This document shows positions 1-9,577 of a DNA stretch of 50,208 nt, in pieces. A program made the translations under genes and the position numbers. The first letter of the stretch is position 1, and every line of letters starts with the position of its first letter. Below the pieces are notes generated by a model that ran no database searches, was not told where the DNA came from, and saw only the letters and a list, made by a program, of their open reading frames with translations. The DNA is from Bacilli bacterium (GTDB lineage: Bacteria; Bacillota_I; Bacilli_A; RF39; UBA660), in assembly GCA_017511605.1 (NCBI GenBank), contig JAFWJL010000012.1, forward strand, positions 1 to 50,208, written 5' to 3'.

Positions 1-2316
1 ATCACAATCTTTTTAATGGTTATGATCGGAATAATGGCTTATTCTGGAATAGAAGCATATATGGATGGTATGAAAAAAACTAGTGATAAGTTTTATTCTG
101 AAAATAATTTATATGACTTAAGCGCAATGGGTCTATTAAATCATGATGATTTAAAAACTATAAAAGAAATAGATAATGTAAATGACGCTGAATTAAAGTT
201 ATCAGTAACTGCTAGTACTGATAATGATAAAACATTACTATTAAACTTTATAGAAACAAATAATATATCTAAATTCTATGTATATAAAGGAGAAAAATTT
301 GATCCTAATAAAAGTGGTATATGGTTAGATAATTTCTATGCAATAGAAAATAATATTAAAGTAGGAGACGAAGTATTAGTTAAATACGATGGAATGGAAT
401 TACATGAAAAAGTATTAGGACTAATAAATGTCCCAGACCATTTATATGATGTAAGGGATGAATCAGAATTATATCCAGATAGAAAAGAATTTGGATTTGC
501 TTATATGTCTGTTAATGAAATAACTGAGGATTATATTAAAAACTTAGTTATAAAAGAAACAGGTATAAATGAAAATATATTTGATATGGTAATGCCTAAC
601 TTTAATTATAAAGAATATATTCCATATTCAAGTATCATGGTTGATGTTAATAAAAAGAGTAATGTAGATAAAGTAAAAAATGATATAGAAGATAAAGTAA
701 AAAATGCTAAAGCAATTATTAAAGTAGAAGATACATCTTCATATGTTGCTTATCAAGGAGAAATAGATGAAGGTAAAACTTATGTAGGAGTATTCTCAGG
801 AATCTTCTTATTTATCGCAATGTTGTCAGTAATAACTACAATGACAAGAGTAGTAAAAAAACAAAGAGTACAAATAGGTACTTTAAAAGCATTAGGATTT
901 AGTAATAGAAAAATATTATTCCATTATATTGGTTATGGATTTTGGATTAGTGTAGCAGCATCAATTGTAGGATTAGTATTAGGATATTTCATAATAGGTA
1001 ATATATTTATTAATCTAGAAATGGAATTCTTTGAAATACCTAATGGTCATCCATCAATGAATGAAACAAGTTATTTAGTATCATTAATAGTAATATCTAT
1101 AGTAGCCTTAATAACTTATATCACAGGAAGAAAAATATTAAGTGAAAACCCTGCAGAAACATTAAGAACTAAAATACCTAGTGTTAAATCAAAAACAATT
1201 AATATAACTAAAAAGAAAATATTTAAAAAATTAAGTTTCTCATCTATATGGAATATAAGAGATATCTTAAGAAACAAGATGAGAACGTTCATGGGACTTG
1301 CTGGAGTAGTAGGTTGTTGTATGTTAATAGTTTGTGCATTTGGTATGTTAGACTCAATGAATTTCTTTGTAAAACTACAATTTGTAGATTTATATAATTT
1401 TGATTATAAATTAAATATAAAAGAAAATACTTCTAAAGAGGGATTAAATGAGTTATATGACAAATATGGTAAAAATACATCTCAAAGCCTAGGAATAGAA
1501 ATAAAAGATGAAAAAGGTAATAGAGAATCTAATAATATATTTGTCACAGATGCATCTAATTATGTAAGATTTGTAGATAATAAAAATAAGATTAAATCTA
1601 AACCTACAGATGATGGAATATATGTTACATATAAATTAGCTTCTACTAAAGGATATAAATTAAATGATGAAATTACATGGCATATTTACGGTGATGATAA
1701 ATACTATACATCTAAAATAATAGGATTTAATAAAGATCCACAAAACCAAAATATATCTATGACTAGAAAGTATTTAGAATCTTTAGGAATTGATTATAAT
1801 CCAGATTCTTTGTATACTAATATTGATTTAAGTAATACAAAAGAAATAAATAATATAGAAACTATCCAAGATATTGAAAGTTTAAAAGAAGGTATGGAAG
1901 GAATGCTTTCTATGATGAAAACTATGTTAATATTAATTATTGCTATTGCTATACTTTTAGGTGCTATAATTATATATAACTTAGGAATACTATCATACGC
2001 AGAAAAAGAATACCAATTCTCAACATTAAAAGTATTAGGATTTAAAGATAAACAAATAGAAAATATCTTTATAAAACAAAATAATTGGATAGCTATTATA
2101 TCTATTATATTTGGATTACCTATGGGATATTACTTAACAGATTGGTTATTTAAAACTGCTATAGAAGAACACTATGATTTTGGAGCTAGTATATCTATAA
2201 GAACTTACTTAATAGCTGCCATAGGAACATTCATAGTATCTTACTTAGTATCTAAATTCCTATCAAGAAAAATTAAAAAAATAGATATGGTCACAAGTCT
2301 AAAAGGAAATGAATAA
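1..2316 (+). CDS. FtsX-family ABC transporter permease (5' truncated by window)
   Basis: The reading frame is open from the first base, so the N-terminus lies outside the window; 771 codons are visible. Two FtsX-like membrane units can be seen. The first is at about visible residues 258-375, with a hydrophobic helix, then a cytoplasmic loop with a 'GTLKALGFSNRKI' signature and more helices. The second is at the C-terminus, with a helix followed by 'STLKVLGFKDKQIENIF'. Large extracytoplasmic domains precede each unit. This two-unit layout is typical of MacB/YknZ or lipoprotein/bacitracin-export-type permeases that work with a separate ATPase. No ATPase is present downstream, so it presumably lies upstream of the window. 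Substrate unknown. The gene runs straight into the CDF exporter, so the two are probably co-transcribed. Confidence 0.85.
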   Translation: MTIFLMVMIGIMAYSGIEAYMDGMKKTSDKFYSENNLYDLSAMGLLNHDDLKTIKEIDNVNDAELKLSVTASTDNDKTLLLNFIETNNISKFYVYKGEKFDPNKSGIWLDNFYAIENNIKVGDEVLVKYDGMELHEKVLGLINVPDHLYDVRDESELYPDRKEFGFAYMSVNEITEDYIKNLVIKETGINENIFDMVMPNFNYKEYIPYSSIMVDVNKKSNVDKVKNDIEDKVKNAKAIIKVEDTSSYVAYQGEIDEGKTYVGVFSGIFLFIAMLSVITTMTRVVKKQRVQIGTLKALGFSNRKILFHYIGYGFWISVAASIVGLVLGYFIIGNIFINLEMEFFEIPNGHPSMNETSYLVSLIVISIVALITYITGRKILSENPAETLRTKIPSVKSKTINITKKKIFKKLSFSSIWNIRDILRNKMRTFMGLAGVVGCCMLIVCAFGMLDSMNFFVKLQFVDLYNFDYKLNIKENTSKEGLNELYDKYGKNTSQSLGIEIKDEKGNRESNNIFVTDASNYVRFVDNKNKIKSKPTDDGIYVTYKLASTKGYKLNDEITWHIYGDDKYYTSKIIGFNKDPQNQNISMTRKYLESLGIDYNPDSLYTNIDLSNTKEINNIETIQDIESLKEGMEGMLSMMKTMLILIIAIAILLGAIIIYNLGILSYAEKEYQFSTLKVLGFKDKQIENIFIKQNNWIAIISIIFGLPMGYYLTDWLFKTAIEEHYDFGASISIRTYLIAAIGTFIVSYLVSKFLSRKIKKIDMVTSLKGNE

Positions 2317-2317
2317 T

Positions 2318-3205
2318 ATGAAAACAGAAAAAAATATATTAATAGCTTTCTTACTAAATGTAAGTTTCTCAATAATAGAATTTGTTGGAGGAATACTTAC
2401 TAATTCAGTAGCTATTTACTCCGATGCAATTCATGATTTAGGAGATGCATTCTCAATAGGAGTATCTTTTTTCTTAGAAAAGAAAAGTAAAAAACATCCT
2501 GATAAAAAATATACATATGGATATGCAAGATACTCTGTATTAGGTGGAGTAATCACAACTACAATCCTACTAGTAGGTTCTATTTTAGTAATAGTAGGTG
2601 CAGTAAAAAGATTATTTAATCCAGTAGAAGTTAACTATGATGGAATGATGATTTTTGCTATTCTAGGAGTAGTATTAAACTTCATTGCTGCATTAGTCAC
2701 AAAAGATGGAGATTCAATTAATCAAAAATCAGTTAATCTTCATATGTTAGAAGATGTATTAGGATGGTTAGTAGTATTAATAGGATCTATTATAATGCAT
2801 TTCACAGATATAAAGATAATTGATTCTATTATGTCTATAGGAGTAGCTTTATTTATACTTATTAATGCTTTAAAAAATCTAAAGAAAGTATTAGATCTAT
2901 TCTTAGAAAAAACACCTAAAGAAATAGATATTGATGAATTAAAAGAACACTTATTAAAAATAAAAGATGTAGAAGATATTCATCATATTCATGTATGGAG
3001 TATAGATGGTTATAATAATTATGCTACTATGCATATAGTATCTAAATCTAAAGATATTTCTAAAGTAAAAAAAGAAATAAGAGAAGAGTTAGAAGAACAT
3101 AATATATGTCATTCTATTCTAGAAACAGAAGAAGAAGCATGTAGTGAAAAAGAGTGCCATGTAAAAGCACATCTAGAACTACATCATCATCATCACCATC
3201 ATTAA
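2318..3205 (+). CDS. Cation diffusion facilitator (CDF) metal exporter with C-terminal poly-His tail
   Basis: A 295-residue CzcD/ZitB-like transporter expected to export Zn2+ or a similar divalent cation in exchange for protons. Metal-site motifs are visible in the membrane domain: 'SDAIHDLGDA' in TM2 (D36, H39, D40, D43) and 'HMLED' in TM5 (H142, D146). Six hydrophobic segments are followed by a cytoplasmic ferredoxin-like domain around 'HIHVWSIDGYNNYATMHI'. The protein ends in seven consecutive histidines after a Cys/Glu/His-rich stretch, probably a metal-binding tail. I chose ATG 2318 because the AAAGGA ribosome site at 2302-2307 is about 10 nt upstream; an in-frame ATG at 2309 adds three residues but sits too close to that site. 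It begins 1 bp after the permease stop. Confidence 0.93.
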   Translation: MKTEKNILIAFLLNVSFSIIEFVGGILTNSVAIYSDAIHDLGDAFSIGVSFFLEKKSKKHPDKKYTYGYARYSVLGGVITTTILLVGSILVIVGAVKRLFNPVEVNYDGMMIFAILGVVLNFIAALVTKDGDSINQKSVNLHMLEDVLGWLVVLIGSIIMHFTDIKIIDSIMSIGVALFILINALKNLKKVLDLFLEKTPKEIDIDELKEHLLKIKDVEDIHHIHVWSIDGYNNYATMHIVSKSKDISKVKKEIREELEEHNICHSILETEEEACSEKECHVKAHLELHHHHHHH

Positions 3206-3214
3206 GGAGAGATT

Positions 3215-3661
3215 ATGAAGAAAGTATTATTTTTATTAATAGCTTGTTTATTACTCACAGGTTGTGGAATGAAATATCCTGATTTACCAGAAAACCCAAT
3301 TGCTTTTGAAGCAGGAAATTATACTTATAATGATGATGAAGGATATATGACAATAGAGTATAATGGTAGAACATATATGCCTTATGGAACACAAAAAGGT
3401 ATAATGCAAACAAGTGATATAGATAAATGTATTGGATATATTATTCAAGATGAAAATATCTCATCAGTAGTAGATCTAACTAATAAAGATACTAGAATAT
3501 ATACACTTACAGATGATAAAGATAATAATTATTTATTGGAGTATTATGTAGCTTCAGAATTAATGAATAATCCAACATTTTGGAGAGCTACTGATACAAG
3601 AGGAAAGAAAATACATACTCCAAAAATAATAGATAGTCTAGGTTATGATTATTGGAAATAG
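3215..3661 (+). CDS. Small predicted lipoprotein of unknown function
   Basis: A 148-residue protein with a classic lipoprotein signal peptide: MKK, a hydrophobic core, then the lipobox LLTGC with the lipidated Cys at residue 17. The mature part is acidic and rich in Tyr, Asn and Asp, with no motif I recognise. It should be anchored on the outer face of the membrane. It follows the CDF gene by 9 bp with a good GGAGAG ribosome site and ends in a terminator, so it looks like the last gene of the ABC permease-CDF transcript. A role in metal or envelope stress would fit its neighbours, but that is only inference. Confidence 0.8.
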   Translation: MKKVLFLLIACLLLTGCGMKYPDLPENPIAFEAGNYTYNDDEGYMTIEYNGRTYMPYGTQKGIMQTSDIDKCIGYIIQDENISSVVDLTNKDTRIYTLTDDKDNNYLLEYYVASELMNNPTFWRATDTRGKKIHTPKIIDSLGYDYWK

Positions 3662-3684
3662 AAGAAGATAATTCTTCTTTTTTT
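3661..3684 (+). terminator. Rho-independent terminator
   Basis: GAAGAA (3661-3666), loop, TTCTTC (3672-3677), then a T-tract. The first G of the stem is the last base of the lipoprotein TAG stop codon. It closes the permease-CDF-lipoprotein transcript. Confidence 0.85.
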
Positions 3685-3685
3685 A

Positions 3686-3694
3686 TGTTATAAT
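3686..3694 (+). promoter_or_regulatory. Extended -10 promoter for the DUF3267 gene
   Basis: TGTTATAAT, a perfect extended -10 element, starts 2 nt after the T-tract of the preceding terminator. The start codon is at 3710, so the predicted 5' leader is only about 10 nt and carries the AGGTGA ribosome site. Confidence 0.7.
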
Positions 3695-3709
3695 TAAGTA
3701 GGTGATAAA

Positions 3710-4336
3710 ATGTTTAATATTAAATTTAAAGGGAATTATAAAGATGATTCACAATTAATAAAAAGAAAAACTATTCCAAAAGAAGCAACAGAGTTTGGAA
3801 TAGTAGATAACTTATCTAAAGAATTTGTAAGAGGTTTTATATTAATACTACCTTTAATAGTAATAATGATATTATTAGCTTATTTTAAAGTAAAAAATAT
3901 AGATTATCATTTAACTATGAATTTAGATATAGTAATATCTTTCTTTATAGTTATTATTTCAATTTACTTATTAACTTTTGTTCATGAAATAATACATGCA
4001 TTGTTTTACCCAAAAAATGTGGAAAAACAAATTTGGAAAGATAAAAAAGATGGAGCATACTTTGTATATTGTGAAGAACCTGTTTCTAAATCTAGATTCA
4101 TAATAATGTGTTTAGCTCCAATGTTTATATTAGGAATAATTCCATTTACTATATGGTTATTATTACCAAAATTTTTACCAATGCCATATTATCTCACATT
4201 ACCTATAATCTTTTGGTTTATGACTATTATGGCAATGGGTGATGTAGCAAACATATATCATGTAGTAAAAGAAGTACCTAATAAAACTAAAGTATTTAAT
4301 CATGGATTTTTAAGATCTTTCTATATAAAAAAATAA
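3710..4336 (+). CDS. DUF3267-type membrane protein, putative zinc metallopeptidase
   Basis: 208 residues with about four to five hydrophobic segments (roughly 42-60, 71-90, 125-150 and 158-182). An HEIIH sequence at residues 92-96 matches the HExxH zinc-binding signature and lies at the end of the second membrane segment. This is the layout of DUF3267 putative zincins, which resemble site-2-protease-like membrane enzymes. A Tyr/Gly stretch follows ('DGAYFVYCEEPVSKSRF'), typical of this family. Substrate unknown; a role in intramembrane cleavage is inference. No terminator is visible before the XRE gene 71 bp downstream, so the two may be co-transcribed. Confidence 0.78.
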   Translation: MFNIKFKGNYKDDSQLIKRKTIPKEATEFGIVDNLSKEFVRGFILILPLIVIMILLAYFKVKNIDYHLTMNLDIVISFFIVIISIYLLTFVHEIIHALFYPKNVEKQIWKDKKDGAYFVYCEEPVSKSRFIIMCLAPMFILGIIPFTIWLLLPKFLPMPYYLTLPIIFWFMTIMAMGDVANIYHVVKEVPNKTKVFNHGFLRSFYIKK

Positions 4337-4366
4337 CTCAACCACCAGTATGTGTAAAAAAATAAT

Positions 4367-4394
4367 CTTTCATAATAAAATTAATTCATGAAAG
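4367..4394 (+). promoter_or_regulatory. Inverted repeat upstream of the XRE regulator (candidate operator or ribosome-site hairpin)
   Basis: CTTTCAT (4367-4373) and ATGAAAG (4388-4394) form a perfect 7-bp inverted repeat with a 14-nt spacer. The right arm touches the AAAGGAGG ribosome site of the gene at 4408. It could be an autoregulatory operator or an RNA hairpin that limits translation. A similar CTTTCA/TGAAAG pair lies upstream of the second XRE gene. Confidence 0.4.
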
Positions 4395-4407
4395 GAGGAA
4401 AAAGTTC

Positions 4408-5022
4408 ATGGATTTAATTAAAATAGGTAAATTTATCTCTACTAAGAGAAAAGAGAATAACTTAACTCAAGAAGAGTTAGCTGAAAAATTAAATATAACA
4501 GATCGTGCAGTATCTAAATGGGAAAGAGGATTATCTTTACCAGATGCAGATAAGATGTTAGATTTATGTAATATATTAGATATTAATGTCAATGAACTTT
4601 TGATTGGTGAAGAGAATATGAAAGATGAAAAGAAGAAGACGGATGAATTACTAATAGAACTTGCTAAACAAGATGAATTAAAAAACAAGAGACTAATTAC
4701 AGATATGTGGGTATTAACAACAACAGCATTTATATTTTATACAGCACTTATAATTATATCTTCTATATTATTAGGAGAAGGCCCAGTACTAGCTACAATT
4801 GTTTGTATCTCAACAGCAATATTATTAATTGTATGTTTCTATGGATTTAAACTTGAAGTAGATGCAGGATACTTCGAGTGTAGACATTGTCATCATGTGT
4901 TTGAAGAAAAGAATTATTTCAAATTATTAATGGCTCCACATATGGGTACATCTAGATATCAAAAATGTCCTAAATGTGGTAAGAGAACATTTGCTAAAAA
5001 AGTAATGACTAAAGAAGATTAA
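4408..5022 (+). CDS. XRE-family regulator with membrane segments and C-terminal zinc ribbon
   Basis: 204 residues. The N-terminal helix-turn-helix (about 5-62) has the standard XRE pattern 'TQEELAEKLNITDRAVSKWERG'. Two hydrophobic helices follow at about 103-122 and 125-146. The C-terminus carries a four-Cys zinc-ribbon-like module: C-x2-C (in 'ECRHCHH') and C-x2-C (in 'CPKCGKR'), with extra His residues. This HTH-membrane-zinc ribbon architecture suggests a membrane-tethered DNA-binding sensor, perhaps of metal or redox state. The start is backed by a strong AAAGGAGG site. A CDF metal exporter 1.2 kb upstream makes a metal link tempting but unproven. Confidence 0.85.
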   Translation: MDLIKIGKFISTKRKENNLTQEELAEKLNITDRAVSKWERGLSLPDADKMLDLCNILDINVNELLIGEENMKDEKKKTDELLIELAKQDELKNKRLITDMWVLTTTAFIFYTALIIISSILLGEGPVLATIVCISTAILLIVCFYGFKLEVDAGYFECRHCHHVFEEKNYFKLLMAPHMGTSRYQKCPKCGKRTFAKKVMTKED

Positions 5023-5037
5023 TATCTTCTTTTTTTA
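5011..5037 (+). terminator. Rho-independent terminator with stop codon in the loop
   Basis: Nine-base-pair stem AAAGAAGAT (5011-5019) / ATCTTCTTT (5024-5032) with a TAAT loop, followed by Ts. The TAA stop of the XRE gene (5020-5022) lies in the loop. Confidence 0.9.
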
Positions 5038-5044
5038 TTGTAAT

Positions 5045-5073
5045 TTGACTGATATAAAAGATTATGATAGAAT
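5045..5073 (+). promoter_or_regulatory. Promoter of the His-leader / M20 peptidase transcript
   Basis: TTGACT (-35, 5045-5050), a 17-nt spacer, TAGAAT (-10, 5068-5073), with TG at 5065-5066 giving an extended -10. The predicted transcription start is near 5080. It is one of the best sigma-A-type promoters in the window. Confidence 0.75.
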
Positions 5074-5098
5074 TAAGCCAAGAAAAGGAGAGATTATT

Positions 5099-5158
5099 AT
5101 GTTTAAAATAATATTCAAGCATCATCATAATAGTCTGCACTTGTTAATACGACATTAA
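5099..5158 (+). CDS. Histidine-rich leader peptide (19 aa)
   Basis: A short reading frame encoding MFKIIFKHHHNSLHLLIRH. It starts 8 nt after a perfect AGGAG ribosome site (5086-5090). Five of 19 residues are His (codons 8-10, 14 and 19), far above the few percent expected. It sits in the leader RNA between a strong promoter and a terminator that precedes the M20 peptidase gene. The likely role is as a ribosome-stalling sensor for charged tRNA-His, so that transcription reads on when His is scarce. The peptide itself probably has no other function. Confidence 0.65.
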   Translation: MFKIIFKHHHNSLHLLIRH

Positions 5159-5214
5159 AACTTCGTAGGTACAAGGGCTATTTGTGGTGCTTGTATCTAG
5201 CTATATATATAAAT

Positions 5215-5245
5215 ATGCTATACAAGTACGTATAGCATTTTTTTA
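5215..5245 (+). terminator. Leader terminator (attenuator) before the M20 peptidase
   Basis: Perfect 9-bp stem ATGCTATAC (5215-5223) / GTATAGCAT (5230-5238), a 6-nt loop and a T7 tract. It lies inside the leader, 22 nt before the peptidase start, so it can only serve to cut off the downstream gene conditionally. Confidence 0.85.
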
Positions 5246-5266
5246 TTAAAAGAAAAGGAGAATATT

Positions 5267-6229
5267 ATGAAAGAAATATTAAAAGAATTAGTAAGAATAA
5301 ATACAATAAAAGATAAAGATAATAAAGAAATAATTAATTATATAGAAAATTATTTAAAAGACTTGGGATTTACTACTGAATATAAAAGTAAATGTTTAGT
5401 AATGAGTAATAGAAAAGACTGTAATATAGGATTTTTAGGTCACACAGATACAGTAGATTATTCTAATGATTGGGATACTAATCCATTTGAATTAATAGAA
5501 AAAGATAATAAATTATATGGATTAGGTACTTGTGATATGAAAGGAGGAATAGCTACTATTTTATCTGTAATACCTAAAATTAAATTTAAAGATAAAGGCA
5601 TTAAAATGATATTTACTTATGATGAAGAATTAGGTTTTGCAGGTATAAAAGAACTATTAGATAAAAAAATAGTATTCCCAGATACTATGATTATAGGAGA
5701 ACCAACAAATAATGAAATAATAAATTCAAGTAAAGGTCTATTAGATTTAAAAGTAGTATTCAAAGGACTAACTGCTCACGCATCTACTCCAGAAGAAGGG
5801 ATTAATGCTATAGATAAATGTATTGATTTTATTAATAAATTAAAAAAAGTAATGAATAAATATGAATCAGTAACTATGAATGTAGGTAAAATAACTGGAG
5901 GAAGAAGTTCTAATATGGTACCTGATTATTGTGAAGTAGCTCTAGACTTTAGAACGATATCAAAGAATCAAAATAAAGAAATAATTGAAAAGATTAAAAG
6001 TCTTATAAAAGATGATTCATTAGAGATAATTAGTAATATAAATCCATTTAGAAGTAATGAAGAGGTTAATATAAGTAACTTTTTGACAGAAGCCAGTCTA
6101 ATAGATTCAAAATATAGGTATATCCTAGGACTTAATAATAATGCTCACAAGAAAAATGAATTTATTACTAAAGAAAGTATAGAATTATTAGAAAAACAAT
6201 ATATAGAAATCATAAAAAATAATATATAA
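5267..6229 (+). CDS. M20-family metallopeptidase (ArgE/DapE/dipeptidase-like)
   Basis: A 320-residue cytoplasmic metal-dependent amidohydrolase of the M20 family. Expected ligands are visible: H59 and D61 in 'GHTDTVD', D90 in 'GTCDMKGG', the catalytic Glu pair E120-E121 in 'DEELG', E145 in 'IGEPT', and a C-terminal His in 'NNNAHKKNEF'. The dimerisation domain begins near 'SSKGLLDLKVVFKGLTAHAS'. It is shorter than typical ArgE or DapE (about 375 residues), and no arginine or lysine biosynthesis genes are nearby, so a peptidase or dipeptidase is more likely. The His-rich leader suggests control by histidine supply, for example release of His from peptides such as carnosine-like dipeptides; that substrate is inference. 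Confidence 0.85.
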   Translation: MKEILKELVRINTIKDKDNKEIINYIENYLKDLGFTTEYKSKCLVMSNRKDCNIGFLGHTDTVDYSNDWDTNPFELIEKDNKLYGLGTCDMKGGIATILSVIPKIKFKDKGIKMIFTYDEELGFAGIKELLDKKIVFPDTMIIGEPTNNEIINSSKGLLDLKVVFKGLTAHASTPEEGINAIDKCIDFINKLKKVMNKYESVTMNVGKITGGRSSNMVPDYCEVALDFRTISKNQNKEIIEKIKSLIKDDSLEIISNINPFRSNEEVNISNFLTEASLIDSKYRYILGLNNNAHKKNEFITKESIELLEKQYIEIIKNNI

Positions 6230-6235
6230 TTTTTA

Positions 6236-6244
6236 TGTTATAAT
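6236..6244 (+). promoter_or_regulatory. Extended -10 promoter for the MmcQ/YjbR-like gene
   Basis: TGTTATAAT follows the M20 stop closely, so the next two genes probably have their own start point as well as any read-through from the peptidase transcript. Confidence 0.55.
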
Positions 6245-6301
6245 ATTTTTAATATTTATTTAATAAATAAATAAATGTTTAAATTATCTAGAGGTGATAA
6301 T

Positions 6302-6958
6302 ATGAATATAGAAAATGATATCTTTAAAAGAAGTATAGTTAATACAAATAAATTAACTGATTATGGATTTATAAAAGATAATAATAAATATACTTATGAA
6401 AAAGAGTTTTTTAATAACTTTAAAGCAATTATCACTATAGAAAATAATACTGTTATAGGTAAAGTAATAGATTTAGAAGTAAATGAAGAATATATATCTT
6501 TAAGAACTAACACAACAGGAGAATTTGTAAATACTATTAGAGAAGAATATAAAAAAATATTAGAAGATATAAAGAAAAATTGTTTTGAAACAAGATACTT
6601 TATATTTGATCAATCAAATAGACTAACAGAATATATTAAAAATAAATATAATAATACTCCAGAATTCTTATGGGAAAAATTTAAAGGATTTGGTGTATTT
6701 AGAAATACTAATAGTGAAAAATGGTATGCATTAATTGCTAATGTAGATTATTCTAAATTAGATAATAAAACTGGAGAAGTAGAAATAATAAATTTAAAAT
6801 TAGATGAAAATAAAATAATAGAATTATTAAAGAAAAAAGGATTTTATAAGGCATATCATATGAGTAAAAAAGATTGGATAAGTATTATTCTAAATGATAC
6901 AATAAAAGATGAAGAGATAGAAAAGTTAATAGATGAATCATATAATTTAGTTAAATAG
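6302..6958 (+). CDS. MmcQ/YjbR-family protein
   Basis: 218 residues. The C-terminal half (about 105-218) matches the MmcQ/YjbR fold (CyaY-like): 'WEKFKGFGVFRNTNSEKWYA', then 'LIANVDYSKL', 'INLKLDENKI' and the end pattern 'KKDWISIILNDTIKDEEIEKLI'. The N-terminal 100 residues are a separate small domain of unknown role. Members are often called DNA-binding, but their biochemical function is poorly defined. I chose ATG 6302 because AGAGGTGA lies just upstream; an in-frame ATG at 6275 has no ribosome site. The flavodoxin follows after 8 bp, so the two are co-transcribed. Confidence 0.78.
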   Translation: MNIENDIFKRSIVNTNKLTDYGFIKDNNKYTYEKEFFNNFKAIITIENNTVIGKVIDLEVNEEYISLRTNTTGEFVNTIREEYKKILEDIKKNCFETRYFIFDQSNRLTEYIKNKYNNTPEFLWEKFKGFGVFRNTNSEKWYALIANVDYSKLDNKTGEVEIINLKLDENKIIELLKKKGFYKAYHMSKKDWISIILNDTIKDEEIEKLIDESYNLVK

Positions 6959-6966
6959 GAGGATTT

Positions 6967-7461
6967 ATGAAAGATAAAAAAAGTTTAATAATTTATTTTA
7001 GTAGAGCAGATGAAAATTATGGAGTAGGTTATATTGAAAAAGGTAATACCGAAATAGTAGCTGAATATGTAAAAGAATTTACTAATGCTGATATGTTTAA
7101 AGTAGAACCATTAGTTCCTTATGCAAAAGACTATGAGATTTGTATTGAAGAAGCAAAGATGCGAATTGGTAATGCTCCTATTAAAGAAAAGATTAATGAT
7201 ATATCAGAGTATGAAGTTATATATATTATGACTCCTATATATTGGGGAACATATGCACCAGAACTTGAAACAGCATTAAAAGATTTAGATTTTACTAATA
7301 AAACAATAAGAATAATAACTACTCATGAAGGAAGTGGTCTAGCAAACGTTCCGAATGATATAAAAAGAATATGTAAAAATGCAAATGTACTAAATGATGC
7401 ATTAGCAATCAAAGGAAGTAATGCAGTAAATTCTAAATCAGTTATAGAAAGATGGATTTAA
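6967..7461 (+). CDS. Flavodoxin
   Basis: A 164-residue flavodoxin-fold protein. The N-terminus 'SLIIYFSRADEN' and a downstream Gly/Asn/Thr stretch ('KGNTEIVAEYV') match the FMN phosphate-binding loop of the long-loop flavodoxin/NADPH-dependent reductase family. 'MTPIYWGTYAPELETAL' matches the 'PIWW' FMN ring-binding loop, and 'TTHEGSGLANVPNDI' the third loop. It would carry electrons in the cytoplasm with bound FMN. Its partner is not evident here. A strong terminator follows. Confidence 0.85.
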   Translation: MKDKKSLIIYFSRADENYGVGYIEKGNTEIVAEYVKEFTNADMFKVEPLVPYAKDYEICIEEAKMRIGNAPIKEKINDISEYEVIYIMTPIYWGTYAPELETALKDLDFTNKTIRIITTHEGSGLANVPNDIKRICKNANVLNDALAIKGSNAVNSKSVIERWI

Positions 7462-7467
7462 TAAATT

Positions 7468-9502
<2,035 letters not shown>

Positions 9503-9523
9503 GTTCTTTTTATATTCCTTAAT

Positions 9524-9552
9524 TTGATTAAAAATACTATATATGATATAAT
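9524..9552 (+). promoter_or_regulatory. Promoter for the gene at 9578
   Basis: TTGATT (9524-9529), a 17-nt spacer, TATAAT (9547-9552), with TG one base before the -10. A strong, near-consensus sigma-A promoter. Confidence 0.75.
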
Positions 9553-9577
9553 ATGTTTCATCTAAGGAGATGAATTT

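Larger units (their letters stand above)
5080..5266 (+). promoter_or_regulatory. Candidate ribosome-mediated transcription attenuator (histidine leader)
   Basis: The leader RNA carries a His-rich leader peptide (5099-5158) and then mutually exclusive pairings. GGTACAAG (5168-5175) pairs with CTTGTATC (5190-5197, one G-U). CTTGTA plus TAGC (5190-5195, 5198-5201) pairs with GCTA plus TACAAG (5217-5226), which would act as an antiterminator. ATGCTATAC (5215-5223) pairs with GTATAGCAT (5230-5238) followed by Ts, the terminator. The antiterminator uses the left arm of the terminator. An upstream CTTGT (5140-5144), next to His codons, can compete for ACAAG (5171-5175). This is the design of amino-acid attenuators. 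A T-box was considered, but its conserved specifier and antiterminator sequences are absent. Confidence 0.6.

Noticed and set aside
3184..3205. Poly-His end as a cloning tag or vector sequence
   Set aside because: It uses mixed CAT/CAC codons, is preceded by a natural Cys/His-rich tail and is followed by a normal operon gene.
5080..5266. T-box riboswitch before the M20 peptidase
   Set aside because: The region is short, and I see neither the conserved T-box antiterminator bulge sequence (GGTGGTACCGCG-like) nor a specifier loop; the His-rich leader peptide with its own ribosome site explains it better.
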